DNA from: an uncultured Ruminococcus sp.
GTDB lineage: Bacteria > Bacillota > Clostridia > Oscillospirales > Ruminococcaceae
Direction of reading: 5' to 3'
NCBI GenBank assembly: GCA_937907215.1
Contig: CALESG010000134.1
Location: forward strand, 1 to 21,282
Length of the DNA stretch: 21,282 bases
Every line of letters starts with the position of its first letter. Position 1 is the stretch's first letter. Under the pieces are notes generated by a model. The model had not been told where the DNA came from and ran no database searches. It saw nothing but the letters and a program-made list of their open reading frames with translations. The position numbers and the translations under genes are program-made. Below, in pieces: positions 8,461 to 15,511 of the stretch.

Positions 8461-8598
8461 ATGCTATGGTTCATATTAGGCATGTTAGTGGGAGGGACTG
8501 TGGGATTAGTAACAGCATCTATGATGTTTGCAGCCAAATATGCAGACGAAAAGCAACAGAAAAAGGAGGAGAAAAATGAAAACAATATTGAAAAAATG
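8461..8598 (+). CDS. DUF3789-like small membrane peptide (open into the next gene)
   Basis: The first ~45 residues from ATG 8461 begin MLWFILGMLVGGTVGLV and then become charged (KYADEKQQKKEEKNEN). This matches the DUF3789 pattern: single-helix peptides of about 25-45 residues with a GG..G motif, found in conjugative elements. GGGAGG lies 8 bases before the start. No stop follows: the frame runs on into the surface-protein gene and yields a 569-residue open frame to 10170. The family is normally a stand-alone peptide, so I read this as an artefact of a one-base change at the A tract 8591-8596 rather than a true fusion. Function is unknown. Confidence 0.6.
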
Positions 8599-10170
8599 AC
8601 TGCTTTATTCGCAACTGCTCTGATTCTGCTGACAGCATTGCCTGTTTCCGCCTCTGCACAGAGCAGAATCCAGATTGAAAATGCTGATGTCTTTGGTACA
8701 ACACAAGAAATTGTAATCGGTGACAGATTGTTTATCGATCATCGAAACTACTGGTGTATGATGCACACAACGGACAGCATGCGTGCTGTGTACTGCCTTG
8801 AACCTGGAAGAAGCGTGTCCAGCGGTGATGTCTATGAAACAGATGATACTTACAGTTATCTCGACTGCGTGCAGAATCCTACGCTGAACAGTGCGGAAAT
8901 TCAGCAGCTTCTCAAGCGTGTATTTCAGCATGCCTATACCGGAAATCTAGACACAGCAGAATCCTATTTTCAGTACGTGGCAACCCAGCTTCTGGTTTGG
9001 GAAGTAGTAGTGGGACAGCGTGATATGAACTTTGAATTGGCGGACAATGGTTATGATTCTGTGTCTCTTGTGCTGACCTGTTTTGAAAACAGCTATGCTG
9101 CGGACAAGGTGGGAAAATATTATCTTCAGTATGAGAAAACTATCAAAAACCACGCAGAATCAGTCAGTTTTGCCTATGCATCAGAATATGAGGCAGAGGA
9201 ATTTACTGTAGAAGCAGATGAAAATAACCTGTATACTTTCACAGATGATAATGCTGTTTTATCGCAGTTTGAAGTGACAGTTATGGGCGGGCAGATCATT
9301 GAATTGACTGACAGTACATTACAAATTCAAGTAGACACCGGAGAAACGGCATGGATTACCATGACAGCGAAGAATGAAGGCATTGGATTTGTTACATTGG
9401 CACTCGAATTGCATCAGACACTTGCGGAACTTTGTGCAGATACGTCAGTTTATTATGCCGCTGTTAAGGCAGCTCCAGTTGTGACAACAATGGAAACAAC
9501 GACTACTACCACGACCACAGAAACGACTTCAGCTACAACTGAAATAACAACAACTTCTTCCAGCACATCGCAAACAACAGCTGCAACAATGACTTCCACA
9601 TCTTCAGAAGTCACTACGACTACATCTGAAACCACAATATCAACCACTAGCACTCAGACAACCAATTTTTCATCACAAACAACACCTGCTACAACAACTT
9701 CTACAACACAAGCAACCACATCGCAGACTACGCCAATTACAACCACAACAGAACAAATGACAAGCACTACGATGACTACTTTGATGTCGCAGACTACAAT
9801 ATCAGCAGTGCAAACAACAGCGATTTCATCAGAAAGTATATCTGCAATAACTGATACCACATCTGAAAGTACCATCCCCAGCACAGAAATGACAACAGAA
9901 GTCACTTCTACAACGACAAAAGCCACAGAAAATACAACTACAACCTCTATCAGCATCGTTACAAGTGCAGGTACAACGGTAACATCCACTACCACTGGAA
10001 CAGGAAAAACGATTCCGAGTGTGCCGAATGTTCCCAAGCAGGATACGCCAAGCACAGGCGATGAACGCACCAGTGTGCTGCCGCTTGTGTTTGCTGGAAT
10101 GGGAATTGCATTGATTGCAGGAGTTCTGTTTTTAGATAAAAAGGTACATTCTCATGAAGAAAAGAAGTAA
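8596..10170 (+). CDS. LPXTG-type thioester-domain surface adhesin (N-terminus frame-disrupted)
   Basis: Counting from ATG 8596, a hydrophobic signal segment ends at about residue 21 (PVSASA). A thioester domain follows: Cys67 in YCLEPG and Gln131 in YVATQLLVWE are the pair that forms the internal thioester used by Gram-positive adhesins to attach covalently to host or cell surfaces. Residues ~295-475 are a Thr/Ser-rich stalk, probably glycosylated. The end carries sorting motif TPSTGDE at ~484, a membrane helix and a KK tail. The best ribosome site (AAGGAGG at 8563-8569) points to ATG 8576, which gives MKTILKK and then TGA at 8597, overlapping ATG 8596. One more A in the A6 tract would join them into an ideal signal peptide. 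The product may therefore be made poorly, by reinitiation or slippage, or not at all. Its sortase partner follows. Confidence 0.75.
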   Translation: MTALFATALILLTALPVSASAQSRIQIENADVFGTTQEIVIGDRLFIDHRNYWCMMHTTDSMRAVYCLEPGRSVSSGDVYETDDTYSYLDCVQNPTLNSAEIQQLLKRVFQHAYTGNLDTAESYFQYVATQLLVWEVVVGQRDMNFELADNGYDSVSLVLTCFENSYAADKVGKYYLQYEKTIKNHAESVSFAYASEYEAEEFTVEADENNLYTFTDDNAVLSQFEVTVMGGQIIELTDSTLQIQVDTGETAWITMTAKNEGIGFVTLALELHQTLAELCADTSVYYAAVKAAPVVTTMETTTTTTTTETTSATTEITTTSSSTSQTTAATMTSTSSEVTTTTSETTISTTSTQTTNFSSQTTPATTTSTTQATTSQTTPITTTTEQMTSTTMTTLMSQTTISAVQTTAISSESISAITDTTSESTIPSTEMTTEVTSTTTKATENTTTTSISIVTSAGTTVTSTTTGTGKTIPSVPNVPKQDTPSTGDERTSVLPLVFAGMGIALIAGVLFLDKKVHSHEEKK

Positions 10171-10946
10171 GATTCTGCTGATTTTGTTTGGTGTTTTACT
10201 AATTGGAACAGGATTGTTTTTGCAGTGTAAAGATGATGTGCAGCAGTATTTTGTGGAACAGGAACTGTCTGCCTATGCACCTGATACGGATATGTTTGCA
10301 GCTCTGGAGGATAAAATTCCTTTGCTGCAAACAACTGTTGCTACAGTTATGGAAACAGAAAAAGTAACGCAATTCAGTCAGATTTCAGACTTATATGAAT
10401 CACAGAAAACGCTGATTACAACTTCTGACGATGTATCAGATAATAATACAACATCAAGGCTTGTTTCAGAGAGCATTCCCAAATCACAGGCTACTAAAAA
10501 AGTTCAAAGATCAACGACCACAACAGTCATGCAAAATGAAAATACAAATGCTGCTGATGAATTCGAAGCATACATTGTGGAGGAAATTCAGGAGGTTCCA
10601 GATAATGATACTGATGATATCGGATGGCTGTACCTTCCAGACACGAATATCAATTACCCAGTTATGTATTCCGGTGACAATAATTTTTATCTGCATCGAG
10701 CCTTTGACGGCAGCTATCTGTATGCTGGTTCGATTTTCATGGATGGACGATGCAATCCCGATTTTTCGGGGACGGTCAGCATCCTGTACGGGCATCAAGC
10801 GTATGGCGTTGCTGAAAGAAAAATCATCTGTCTGGCTAGATACAGATGTATCAGAATCAGATAAATTGCTGATGATGTCGACCTGTTCCACGGCAGGAAA
10901 AAATTTGCGTGTGGTAGTGACTGGAAAGTTAATTCAGATAGAATGA
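10154..10946 (+). pseudogene. class B sortase, internally deleted and frameshifted
   Basis: Class B sortases cleave a sorting signal and attach the protein to wall or pilus; this one would serve the adnexed surface protein, which it overlaps by 17 bases. The first frame gives a membrane anchor (residues 8-23), a Thr-rich spacer and the sortase core from DDIGWLYLPDTNINYPVMYS to YGHQ, with catalytic His214. It then runs into a short unrelated tail ending at 10864. The catalytic cysteine (LLMMSTCST, codon 10884-10886) and arginine (KNLRVVV, codon 10908-10910) lie in another frame that ends at 10946. Compared with intact relatives about 80 residues between His and Cys are missing, so frame correction alone would not restore the enzyme. 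Junction near 10800-10815. Confidence 0.8.
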
Positions 10947-10959
10947 TGAGGTGATAGAT

Positions 10960-11292
10960 ATGAAATGGAAAAAGATTTTGCCCATTGTACTGACTGTGGT
11001 GTTTATGACAATGTTTTGCAGTCTGACTGCATTTGCAGGTGGTGAAGTGGCAAATGCAGTGGAAAATACATGGAATGCAGCAAAAGGACAGATTCGCACG
11101 ATTGTGGATAATGTAGTGTTTCCAGTGATTGATGTGATTCTGGCAATTTTGCTGTTTGTTAAGCTTGGAATGTTATACAGCGATTACCGTAAGCACGGTC
11201 AGATGGAATGGACAGCACCAGCGATTTTGTTTGGTTGTTTGATTTTCACGCTGACTGCGCCTTTGTATCTTTGGAGTATTGTGGGTATGTAA
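10960..11292 (+). CDS. DUF3852-like small membrane protein, VirB2-like topology
   Basis: The 110-residue product has a signal peptide (KWKK, hydrophobic core, cleavage likely after FCSLTAFA), a short polar stretch GGEVANAVENTWNAAKGQ, then two membrane segments separated by a basic turn YSDYRKHGQMEW. This layout matches DUF3852 proteins of gut conjugative elements and resembles VirB2/TrbC pilin-like subunits of type IV secretion systems; the role is inferred from topology and company only. ATG 10960 is preferred over in-frame GTG 10951, because the Shine-Dalgarno GAGGTG covers that GTG. It directly follows the broken sortase, and no further secretion genes follow before the hairpin array. Confidence 0.65.
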   Translation: MKWKKILPIVLTVVFMTMFCSLTAFAGGEVANAVENTWNAAKGQIRTIVDNVVFPVIDVILAILLFVKLGMLYSDYRKHGQMEWTAPAILFGCLIFTLTAPLYLWSIVGM

Positions 11293-11313
11293 ATCAATAA
11301 AAGTTTTTTTGAT

Positions 11314-11475
11314 GCAGCAATTTTTTCAAAAAATGCTGCTGGGTCAAGGGCAAAGCCCTTGTCGCCGTCCGCAGACGGCGAAATTCCGTGCGCTATACTT
11401 TCAGCGCACGGAGAAAGAGGTGAGAAATGCGATAGCATTTCGAGGAGGAGCGAACAAGACCGCTCCTCCTTTTTT
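11314..11475 (+). other. array of six consecutive hairpins, possible structured RNA or deletion scar
   Basis: Six stems follow each other with almost no spacer: GCAGCA/TGCTGC with A/T extensions (11314-11339), AAGGGC-AAA-GCCCTT (11346-11360), CGCCGTC-CGCA-GACGGCG (11363-11380), CCGTGCGC/GCGCACGG (11386-11411), GAAATGC-GATA-GCATTTC (11424-11441), and the 10-bp terminator stem (11443-11470). All but the first are perfect. The 267-base gap between genes is otherwise non-coding. Confidence 0.6.
11443..11475 (+). terminator. strong rho-independent terminator closing the hairpin array
   Basis: AGGAGGAGCG (11443-11452) pairs perfectly with CGCTCCTCCT (11461-11470) across an 8-base loop and is followed by a T run. 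It would end the transcript from the surface-protein and DUF3852 genes. Confidence 0.85.
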
Positions 11476-11496
11476 CATCGTTGGAGTAAATCTATC

Positions 11497-11525
11497 TTTA
11501 AAACGTTCCGGGGGAACGTTTTAAA
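11497..11525. promoter_or_regulatory. 13-bp perfect palindrome upstream of the Toprim gene
   Basis: TTTAAAACGTTCC (11497-11509), a GGG loop and GGAACGTTTTAAA (11513-11525) form a perfect inverted repeat 34 bases before the DUF3991/Toprim start. It could be an operator for a dimeric regulator, a nicking or replication site, or an RNA hairpin. It has no T tail, so it is not a typical terminator. Confidence 0.5.
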
Positions 11526-11559
11526 CGAATTATTCAAAAATTAGAAACGAGGGGAAATC

Positions 11560-12816
11560 ATGGCATATATCCCATTTACAGAGGAAGAAAAAATGATAGC
11601 AAATAGTGTGAACTTGCCAGAATTTCTGAGCAGAAACGGCGAAAAGCTGGAGCGTGCTGATCGGGAATACAAGCTGATTTACACAGACGGCAGCGGTCAG
11701 CACGACAGCATCACATTACGTGACAACACCTGGTTTGACCATAAAAATCAGGTAGGCGGCAGTGCAATTAAGTTTGTGCAGATGTTCTATGGAAAATCTT
11801 TTCCAGAATCTGTGCAAATGCTTCTTGGTGGTGAAAACGTCATCCACAGTCCGCCAGTTGCTCTGGAAATTGCAAAAGAGAAAAAGGAGTTTGCACTGCC
11901 GGAAGCGAATTCCAATATGCACAGAGTATTTGCATATCTCATTCATCAGCGGTGTATTTCTCCCGAAATTATCACATTTTTTGCAAAGCAGCACACGCTG
12001 TACGAGGAGAAAAATCATCACAATGCAGTGTTTGTAGTGCTGGATAAAGATAGTATACCGAGGCAATCACATATGCGGTCAACTTCTACTTATGGAAAAA
12101 GTTTTCGTATCACCTGTGAAGGTTCTGATACAAGGTACAGTTTTGCACATTTTGGAGAATCAAACAAACTTTTTGTGTTTGAAGCGCCTATTGATTTGCT
12201 CAGTTACCTGACTCTGCATCCAGAAGATTGGCAGAAACATAGCTATCTTGCTCTAAATGGTGTGCATGAAAATGCTTTGGTGCAGGTACTTTCTGATCAT
12301 GCAGCTGTTCAGGAAATTCATCTTTGCCTTGACTATGATATCGGCGGCATCGAAGCTGCTGACCGATTGTCAGACAGGCTGAAGGAACTTGGTTATACAG
12401 ATATTATGCAGGAATTCCCAGATAAGAAAGATTGGAACGAAGTTTTAAAAGACAGAAACGGCATGGAATCGCTTCCTTCTATTTCGCATCCAAGAAAGAA
12501 CTATTACTTGCAAACTGTATCTGGTTTACAATATTATCCCTGTCGATTAGAACAGTTAAAAAATCGAATTTCTGCAACTATGCAGCAGGGACAATATTCC
12601 TATCTTGCGGAATATGCACTGGCTGGTGCAGCGTTTTTTCTCGTACCAAAAGAGCAAAAACAGGTGTTTGAAAAGCTGCGCAACAAACTGAAAAGAGATT
12701 ACAAACCCTATACAGACAAAGCAGGATTTCACGCAAAATTGGATAATGATGGCGATTCTGACTATGATTTTGAAGAAGATGAACAAGAAGAAATGAGTTT
12801 TGGAATGTCATATTGA
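11560..12816 (+). CDS. DUF3991/Toprim primase-like protein
   Basis: This 418-residue protein begins with a primase-like region (residues ~15-95, including TWFDHKNQVGGSAIKFVQ) that lacks the CHC2 zinc cysteines, as in DUF3991 proteins. A Toprim domain follows, with the acidic residue Glu208 in FEAPIDLLSY and the Asp258-x-Asp260 pair in CLDYDIGGIEAA. Such proteins are common in Clostridia conjugative elements and phages, and are thought to act in element DNA replication or priming, though the activity is mostly unproven. The C-terminus has a basic helix and a long acidic tail (DNDGDSDYDFEEDEQEE). The start has a good AGGGG ribosome site. The next gene starts 11 bases after the stop and is probably cotranscribed. 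Confidence 0.8.
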   Translation: MAYIPFTEEEKMIANSVNLPEFLSRNGEKLERADREYKLIYTDGSGQHDSITLRDNTWFDHKNQVGGSAIKFVQMFYGKSFPESVQMLLGGENVIHSPPVALEIAKEKKEFALPEANSNMHRVFAYLIHQRCISPEIITFFAKQHTLYEEKNHHNAVFVVLDKDSIPRQSHMRSTSTYGKSFRITCEGSDTRYSFAHFGESNKLFVFEAPIDLLSYLTLHPEDWQKHSYLALNGVHENALVQVLSDHAAVQEIHLCLDYDIGGIEAADRLSDRLKELGYTDIMQEFPDKKDWNEVLKDRNGMESLPSISHPRKNYYLQTVSGLQYYPCRLEQLKNRISATMQQGQYSYLAEYALAGAAFFLVPKEQKQVFEKLRNKLKRDYKPYTDKAGFHAKLDNDGDSDYDFEEDEQEEMSFGMSY

Positions 12817-12827
12817 TGGAGGTACTT

Positions 12828-13292
12828 ATGAAAGAAAAATTATATGTTGCATATGGAAGTAATATCAATCTGGATCAAATGGCGTTTCGCTGTCCAAATT
12901 CAGAGGTTGTGGGAACAGCAATGTTGCAAGGGTATGAGTTACAGTTTAAGCGTGTGGCAACCATTGAGAAAAATGCAGATGCACAGACACCTGTGCTGAT
13001 TTGGAAGCTGCCAAAGGAAGATGAGAGAGTTCTTGATAGATATGAAGGATTTCCCAGCCTATATCGAAAAGAACGGGTTTCACTTGAAGTTGATAGTCAG
13101 GAGCAGAAAGCAATGGTGTATATCATGAATGGCAACCGTCCGCTTGCTGAACCAAGTATGAGATATTACGAATGCATTCAGCAAGGTTATATTGAGAATG
13201 GGATGGATTTGTCTTATCTGGAACGAGCATTGGAACAGTCGCAGGAACTGGAAGAATCGGAAAAAGAGAACCTTTTCATGGGATGGGAGTGA
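12828..13292 (+). CDS. gamma-glutamylcyclotransferase-like (GGCT/AIG2) protein
   Basis: From ATG 12828 the product has 154 residues. It shows the family substrate-binding motif YGSN at residues 9-12 and the presumed catalytic acid Glu73 in DRYEGFP. The family cyclises gamma-glutamyl amines to 5-oxoproline plus a free amine; in bacteria such domains also serve in antibiotic biosynthesis or edit gamma-glutamyl conjugates, so the substrate is unknown here. ATG 12828 is chosen over the earlier 12813 because GGAGG lies six bases before it. The C-terminus is a Glu-rich helix. It sits between the Toprim gene and a small unknown gene in an element context, so it may be cargo or an anti-host factor, which is inference. 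Confidence 0.8.
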   Translation: MKEKLYVAYGSNINLDQMAFRCPNSEVVGTAMLQGYELQFKRVATIEKNADAQTPVLIWKLPKEDERVLDRYEGFPSLYRKERVSLEVDSQEQKAMVYIMNGNRPLAEPSMRYYECIQQGYIENGMDLSYLERALEQSQELEESEKENLFMGWE

Positions 13293-13564
13293 ACATATGC
13301 TGTATCATGGATTATATATATATTACGCCTTGTCATCTGAAACGTTTGAAGGATGATGGAAACGAGATTGTTTGCAAGGGTTACTGGTTTGAAGTGTTTA
13401 CGGATGATAAAATGCTGTTTCCATTGGATGTATTCGGTGGTGCAGTTGGGTTTGAGTTACTCAACGATACAGAAAATGAGCGTGTGCATTATACCAAGGA
13501 TGTTATTGATGCGGAGGAAAAGCAGTACCAGAAACTTGCTTATGAAATTATTGCAAGTGGATAA
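13283..13564 (+). CDS. small hypothetical protein of the island
   Basis: The frame overlaps the end of the GGCT gene by 10 bases. ATG 13307 is a plausible alternative start, giving a product that opens MDYIYITPCHLKRLKDDG, has 85 residues and is mostly soluble, with a central hydrophobic and aromatic core (KGYWFEVFTDD and PLDVFGGAVGFELLND). I do not assign a family; it recalls short polyvalent-protein-associated domains of mobile elements, but that is only an impression. Neither start has a well-spaced Shine-Dalgarno; GGGAGTGA at 13286 better fits an out-of-frame ATG at 13297 that stops after 19 residues. Confidence 0.6.
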   Translation: MGVNICCIMDYIYITPCHLKRLKDDGNEIVCKGYWFEVFTDDKMLFPLDVFGGAVGFELLNDTENERVHYTKDVIDAEEKQYQKLAYEIIASG

Positions 13565-13569
13565 AAAAC

Positions 13570-13598
13570 TTGCATTTGTGATGAAAAGATGGTATACT
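13570..13598 (+). promoter_or_regulatory. promoter of the AAA-ATPase gene with palindromic -10 region
   Basis: TTGCAT (13570-13575) and TATACT (13593-13598) are 17 bases apart, 38 bases before the gene start. The -10 lies within GTATAC-TGTTT-GTATAC, an inverted repeat that could bind a repressor. Confidence 0.6.
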
Positions 13599-13636
13599 GT
13601 TTGTATACACAATAAGATTAGAATGGAGGTGCTTTT

Positions 13637-15220
13637 ATGGGGATTTACTTGAATCCAGGAAATGATGCATTTCAGGAAGCAGTGAACTCAGAAATTTATA
13701 TAGACAAAAGTATGCTGATTGCTTTTACGAACAAAAAAACAAGAACATCACAGAAAAATATCTGTGTAAGTCGTCCCAGACGATTCGGTAAGTCTATGGC
13801 AGCAGATATGCTTGTGGCATACTATAGTCGTGGATGCGATTCAAGGGAACTATTTCAGAATTTAAAAATTGCACAGCATCCAAACTTTACAGAACATCTG
13901 AATAAATATAACGTTATTCACCTGAATATTCCTAATTTTTTAGAAGATGCAGAAAATGCTGATGATATGATTCAGTTTATCAAAGAAGATGTAATGGATG
14001 AACTGCTTTATGCTTTTCCAGATGTTCAAATGCCAAGGCGACTTACATTAACAAAGGCACTTGCAACCATATTTAATGCAACCAAAGTACCTTTTATTTT
14101 TGTTATTGATGAATGGGATTGTATCTTTCGTGAATATAAGGATGATAAAAATGCACAAGAGGCATATTTGATTTTCTTGCGAGGTTTATTAAAGAATCAG
14201 TCTTATGCAGCACTTGTATATATGACCGGAATTCTGCCAATCAAAAAATATGGAAAACACTCTGCTCTGAATATGTTTGACGAATATTCTATGACAAATC
14301 AGTCTTACTTATCAGAGTTTACAGGATTTACAGAACAAGAAGTGAAAGAGCTGTGTGAAAAGTACGGTATGTCTTTTGAAGAAACAAAGCGGTGGTATGA
14401 TGGGTATGACTTAAAAGGTGTGTCTATTTATAATCCACGTTCAGTTGTCATGTCCATGATGAGCCATGATTATGATAGTTATTGGACAAAAACCGAGACA
14501 TATGAATCTCTCAAGAAGTATATTCAAATGGATCGATTTGGTTTGCAGGAACTTGTTACAAAATTGATTGCAGGAGAACATCTTCCAGTGAATCCAGATA
14601 AATTTCAGAATGATATGACTACGTTCAATAGTGCTGACGATGTATTAACATTGCTCATTCATTTGGGTTATCTTACGTATGATTTTTATACACAAACAGT
14701 ATGGATTCCAAACAGTGAAGTACAGAGAGAATTTATTAATTCTATTGAGGATGGTGGATGGGAACCAGTTATGGAAGCGATTCATCAGTCAGATAAATTA
14801 TTGCAAGCGACACTACAAATGCAGGAAGAAAAAGTTGCAGAGATTGTAGAAGAAGTTCATCGTCAGAATACCTCTATTATACAGTATAATAATGAGAATT
14901 CATTATCATGTGTATTGTCCCTTGCGTATTATTCTGCAAAGAAAGATTATGTGATGTATCGAGAACTCGCAGGTGGAGATGGGTTTGCAGATTTAGTTTT
15001 TGTGCCAAGGAGAAATTGTAATGCACCTGCATTTATTGTAGAGTTGAAGTGGAATCAATCTGCTGAAACGGCAATTGATCAAATAAAGAAGAAAAAGTAT
15101 GCAGAATGCTTGCAAGATTACACTGGAGAGATTTTGATTGTTGGAATCAATTATAATAGAGATTCTAAAGAAGATAGTAAAAAGCACTGCTGCAAAATCG
15201 AAAAAATCAACAAATCATAA
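13637..15220 (+). CDS. AAA-ATPase-like protein with C-terminal PD-(D/E)XK nuclease-type domain
   Basis: The 527-residue product matches the large gut-bacterial family that joins an AAA-ATPase_like domain (PF09820) to a PD-(D/E)XK domain (PF08011). The P-loop is the atypical RPRRFGKS at residues 46-53, and Walker B is FIFVIDEWD with Asp158-Glu159. The nuclease fold at the C-terminus shows Asp452 in GDGFADLVFV and Glu469-x-Lys471 in FIVELKW, so its catalytic residues appear intact. The family occurs in many copies per genome and is suspected to be mobile or to act in defence or regulation; no member's role is settled. It has a GGAGGTG ribosome site, its own promoter and no operon partner, and is the last gene before repeat copy 2. 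Confidence 0.88.
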   Translation: MGIYLNPGNDAFQEAVNSEIYIDKSMLIAFTNKKTRTSQKNICVSRPRRFGKSMAADMLVAYYSRGCDSRELFQNLKIAQHPNFTEHLNKYNVIHLNIPNFLEDAENADDMIQFIKEDVMDELLYAFPDVQMPRRLTLTKALATIFNATKVPFIFVIDEWDCIFREYKDDKNAQEAYLIFLRGLLKNQSYAALVYMTGILPIKKYGKHSALNMFDEYSMTNQSYLSEFTGFTEQEVKELCEKYGMSFEETKRWYDGYDLKGVSIYNPRSVVMSMMSHDYDSYWTKTETYESLKKYIQMDRFGLQELVTKLIAGEHLPVNPDKFQNDMTTFNSADDVLTLLIHLGYLTYDFYTQTVWIPNSEVQREFINSIEDGGWEPVMEAIHQSDKLLQATLQMQEEKVAEIVEEVHRQNTSIIQYNNENSLSCVLSLAYYSAKKDYVMYRELAGGDGFADLVFVPRRNCNAPAFIVELKWNQSAETAIDQIKKKKYAECLQDYTGEILIVGINYNRDSKEDSKKHCCKIEKINKS

Positions 15221-15295
15221 AAAATTACAAGAAAGCGTATGAACTTCGGTTAAAAATCTTACTGATTTTATGCAATATATTTTATATGGGCAAGA
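15221..15295. other. short non-coding right end of the island
   Basis: AT-rich bases between the ATPase stop and repeat copy 2. I see no gene and no convincing terminator. Confidence 0.5.
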
Positions 15296-15408
15296 CATCA
15301 TGCTCATACAAAATAGATGACACGAAGAGAAAGCTTGAAAAATCGTTTTTTCGTTTTTAGTTGTAAAAAAGTGCCTGAAAAATCATATATGACAAAGGGC
15401 GATTTTCT
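15296..15408 (+). repeat. direct repeat copy 2 (right boundary of island)
   Basis: This 113-bp copy matches 7959-8075 in the same orientation and ends at the identical CGATTTTCT, after which the two sequences diverge completely. The terminator hairpin of copy 1 is lost here by substitutions and a 3-base gap. No tRNA sequence precedes this copy. Confidence 0.85.
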
Positions 15409-15511
15409 AATAGATCCTTCTCCTTTAACTCTTTTATAACTCCCACTAAAGAATTTGAATTGCTTTTTTTAATTCTTCTAATAACATATTTTTTATATTA
15501 TCTTGAATCAT
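15409..15511 (-). pseudogene. possible broken gene fragment ending at the repeat
   Basis: On the minus strand, ATG at 15511 opens a 21-residue peptide, MIQDNIKNMLLEELKKAIQIL, that stops at 15446. If the T7 run at 15464-15470 held one more base, the frame would continue as SNSNSLVGVIKELKEKDLL to the edge of repeat copy 2. That looks like ordinary helical protein. It may be the 5' end of a gene cut by the element and then frameshifted. No family recognised; chance cannot be excluded. Confidence 0.3.

Larger units (their letters stand above)
7959..15408. mobile_element. putative remnant of an integrative conjugative element beside tRNA-His
   Basis: The segment lies between two ~115-bp direct repeats, and the left one abuts a tRNA gene, a favourite integration site. 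Its gene content is element-like: DUF3789, a thioester surface protein with LPXTG-type anchor, class B sortase, DUF3852, DUF3991/Toprim and an AAA-ATPase/PD-(D/E)XK protein. Its codon choice, visibly richer in CTG and CAG, differs from the flanking AGA- and CTT-rich genes. No integrase, relaxase, VirB4 or VirD4 gene is present, and two genes are disrupted, so it appears immobile on its own. The alternative is several insertions into a region that happens to carry a dispersed repeat. Confidence 0.6.

Noticed and set aside
9480..10010. Thr-rich stretch considered as a CRISPR or DNA tandem repeat
   Set aside because: No constant repeat unit or spacing exists at DNA level; it is amino-acid bias in a surface stalk. 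No CRISPR array is seen anywhere in the window.
9453..10070. Long minus-strand open frames opposite the Thr-rich stalk
   Set aside because: They are Val-rich mirror images of ACA/ACT threonine codons, have no ribosome sites or family features, and are shadows of the surface protein.
8461..10170. A genuine 569-residue fusion of DUF3789 and adhesin
   Set aside because: The internal signal peptide and strong ribosome site at the junction argue for two genes joined by a one-base change.
11279..11544. Open frames across the hairpin array
   Set aside because: They read through strong inverted repeats and a terminator, lack ribosome sites, and resemble no protein.
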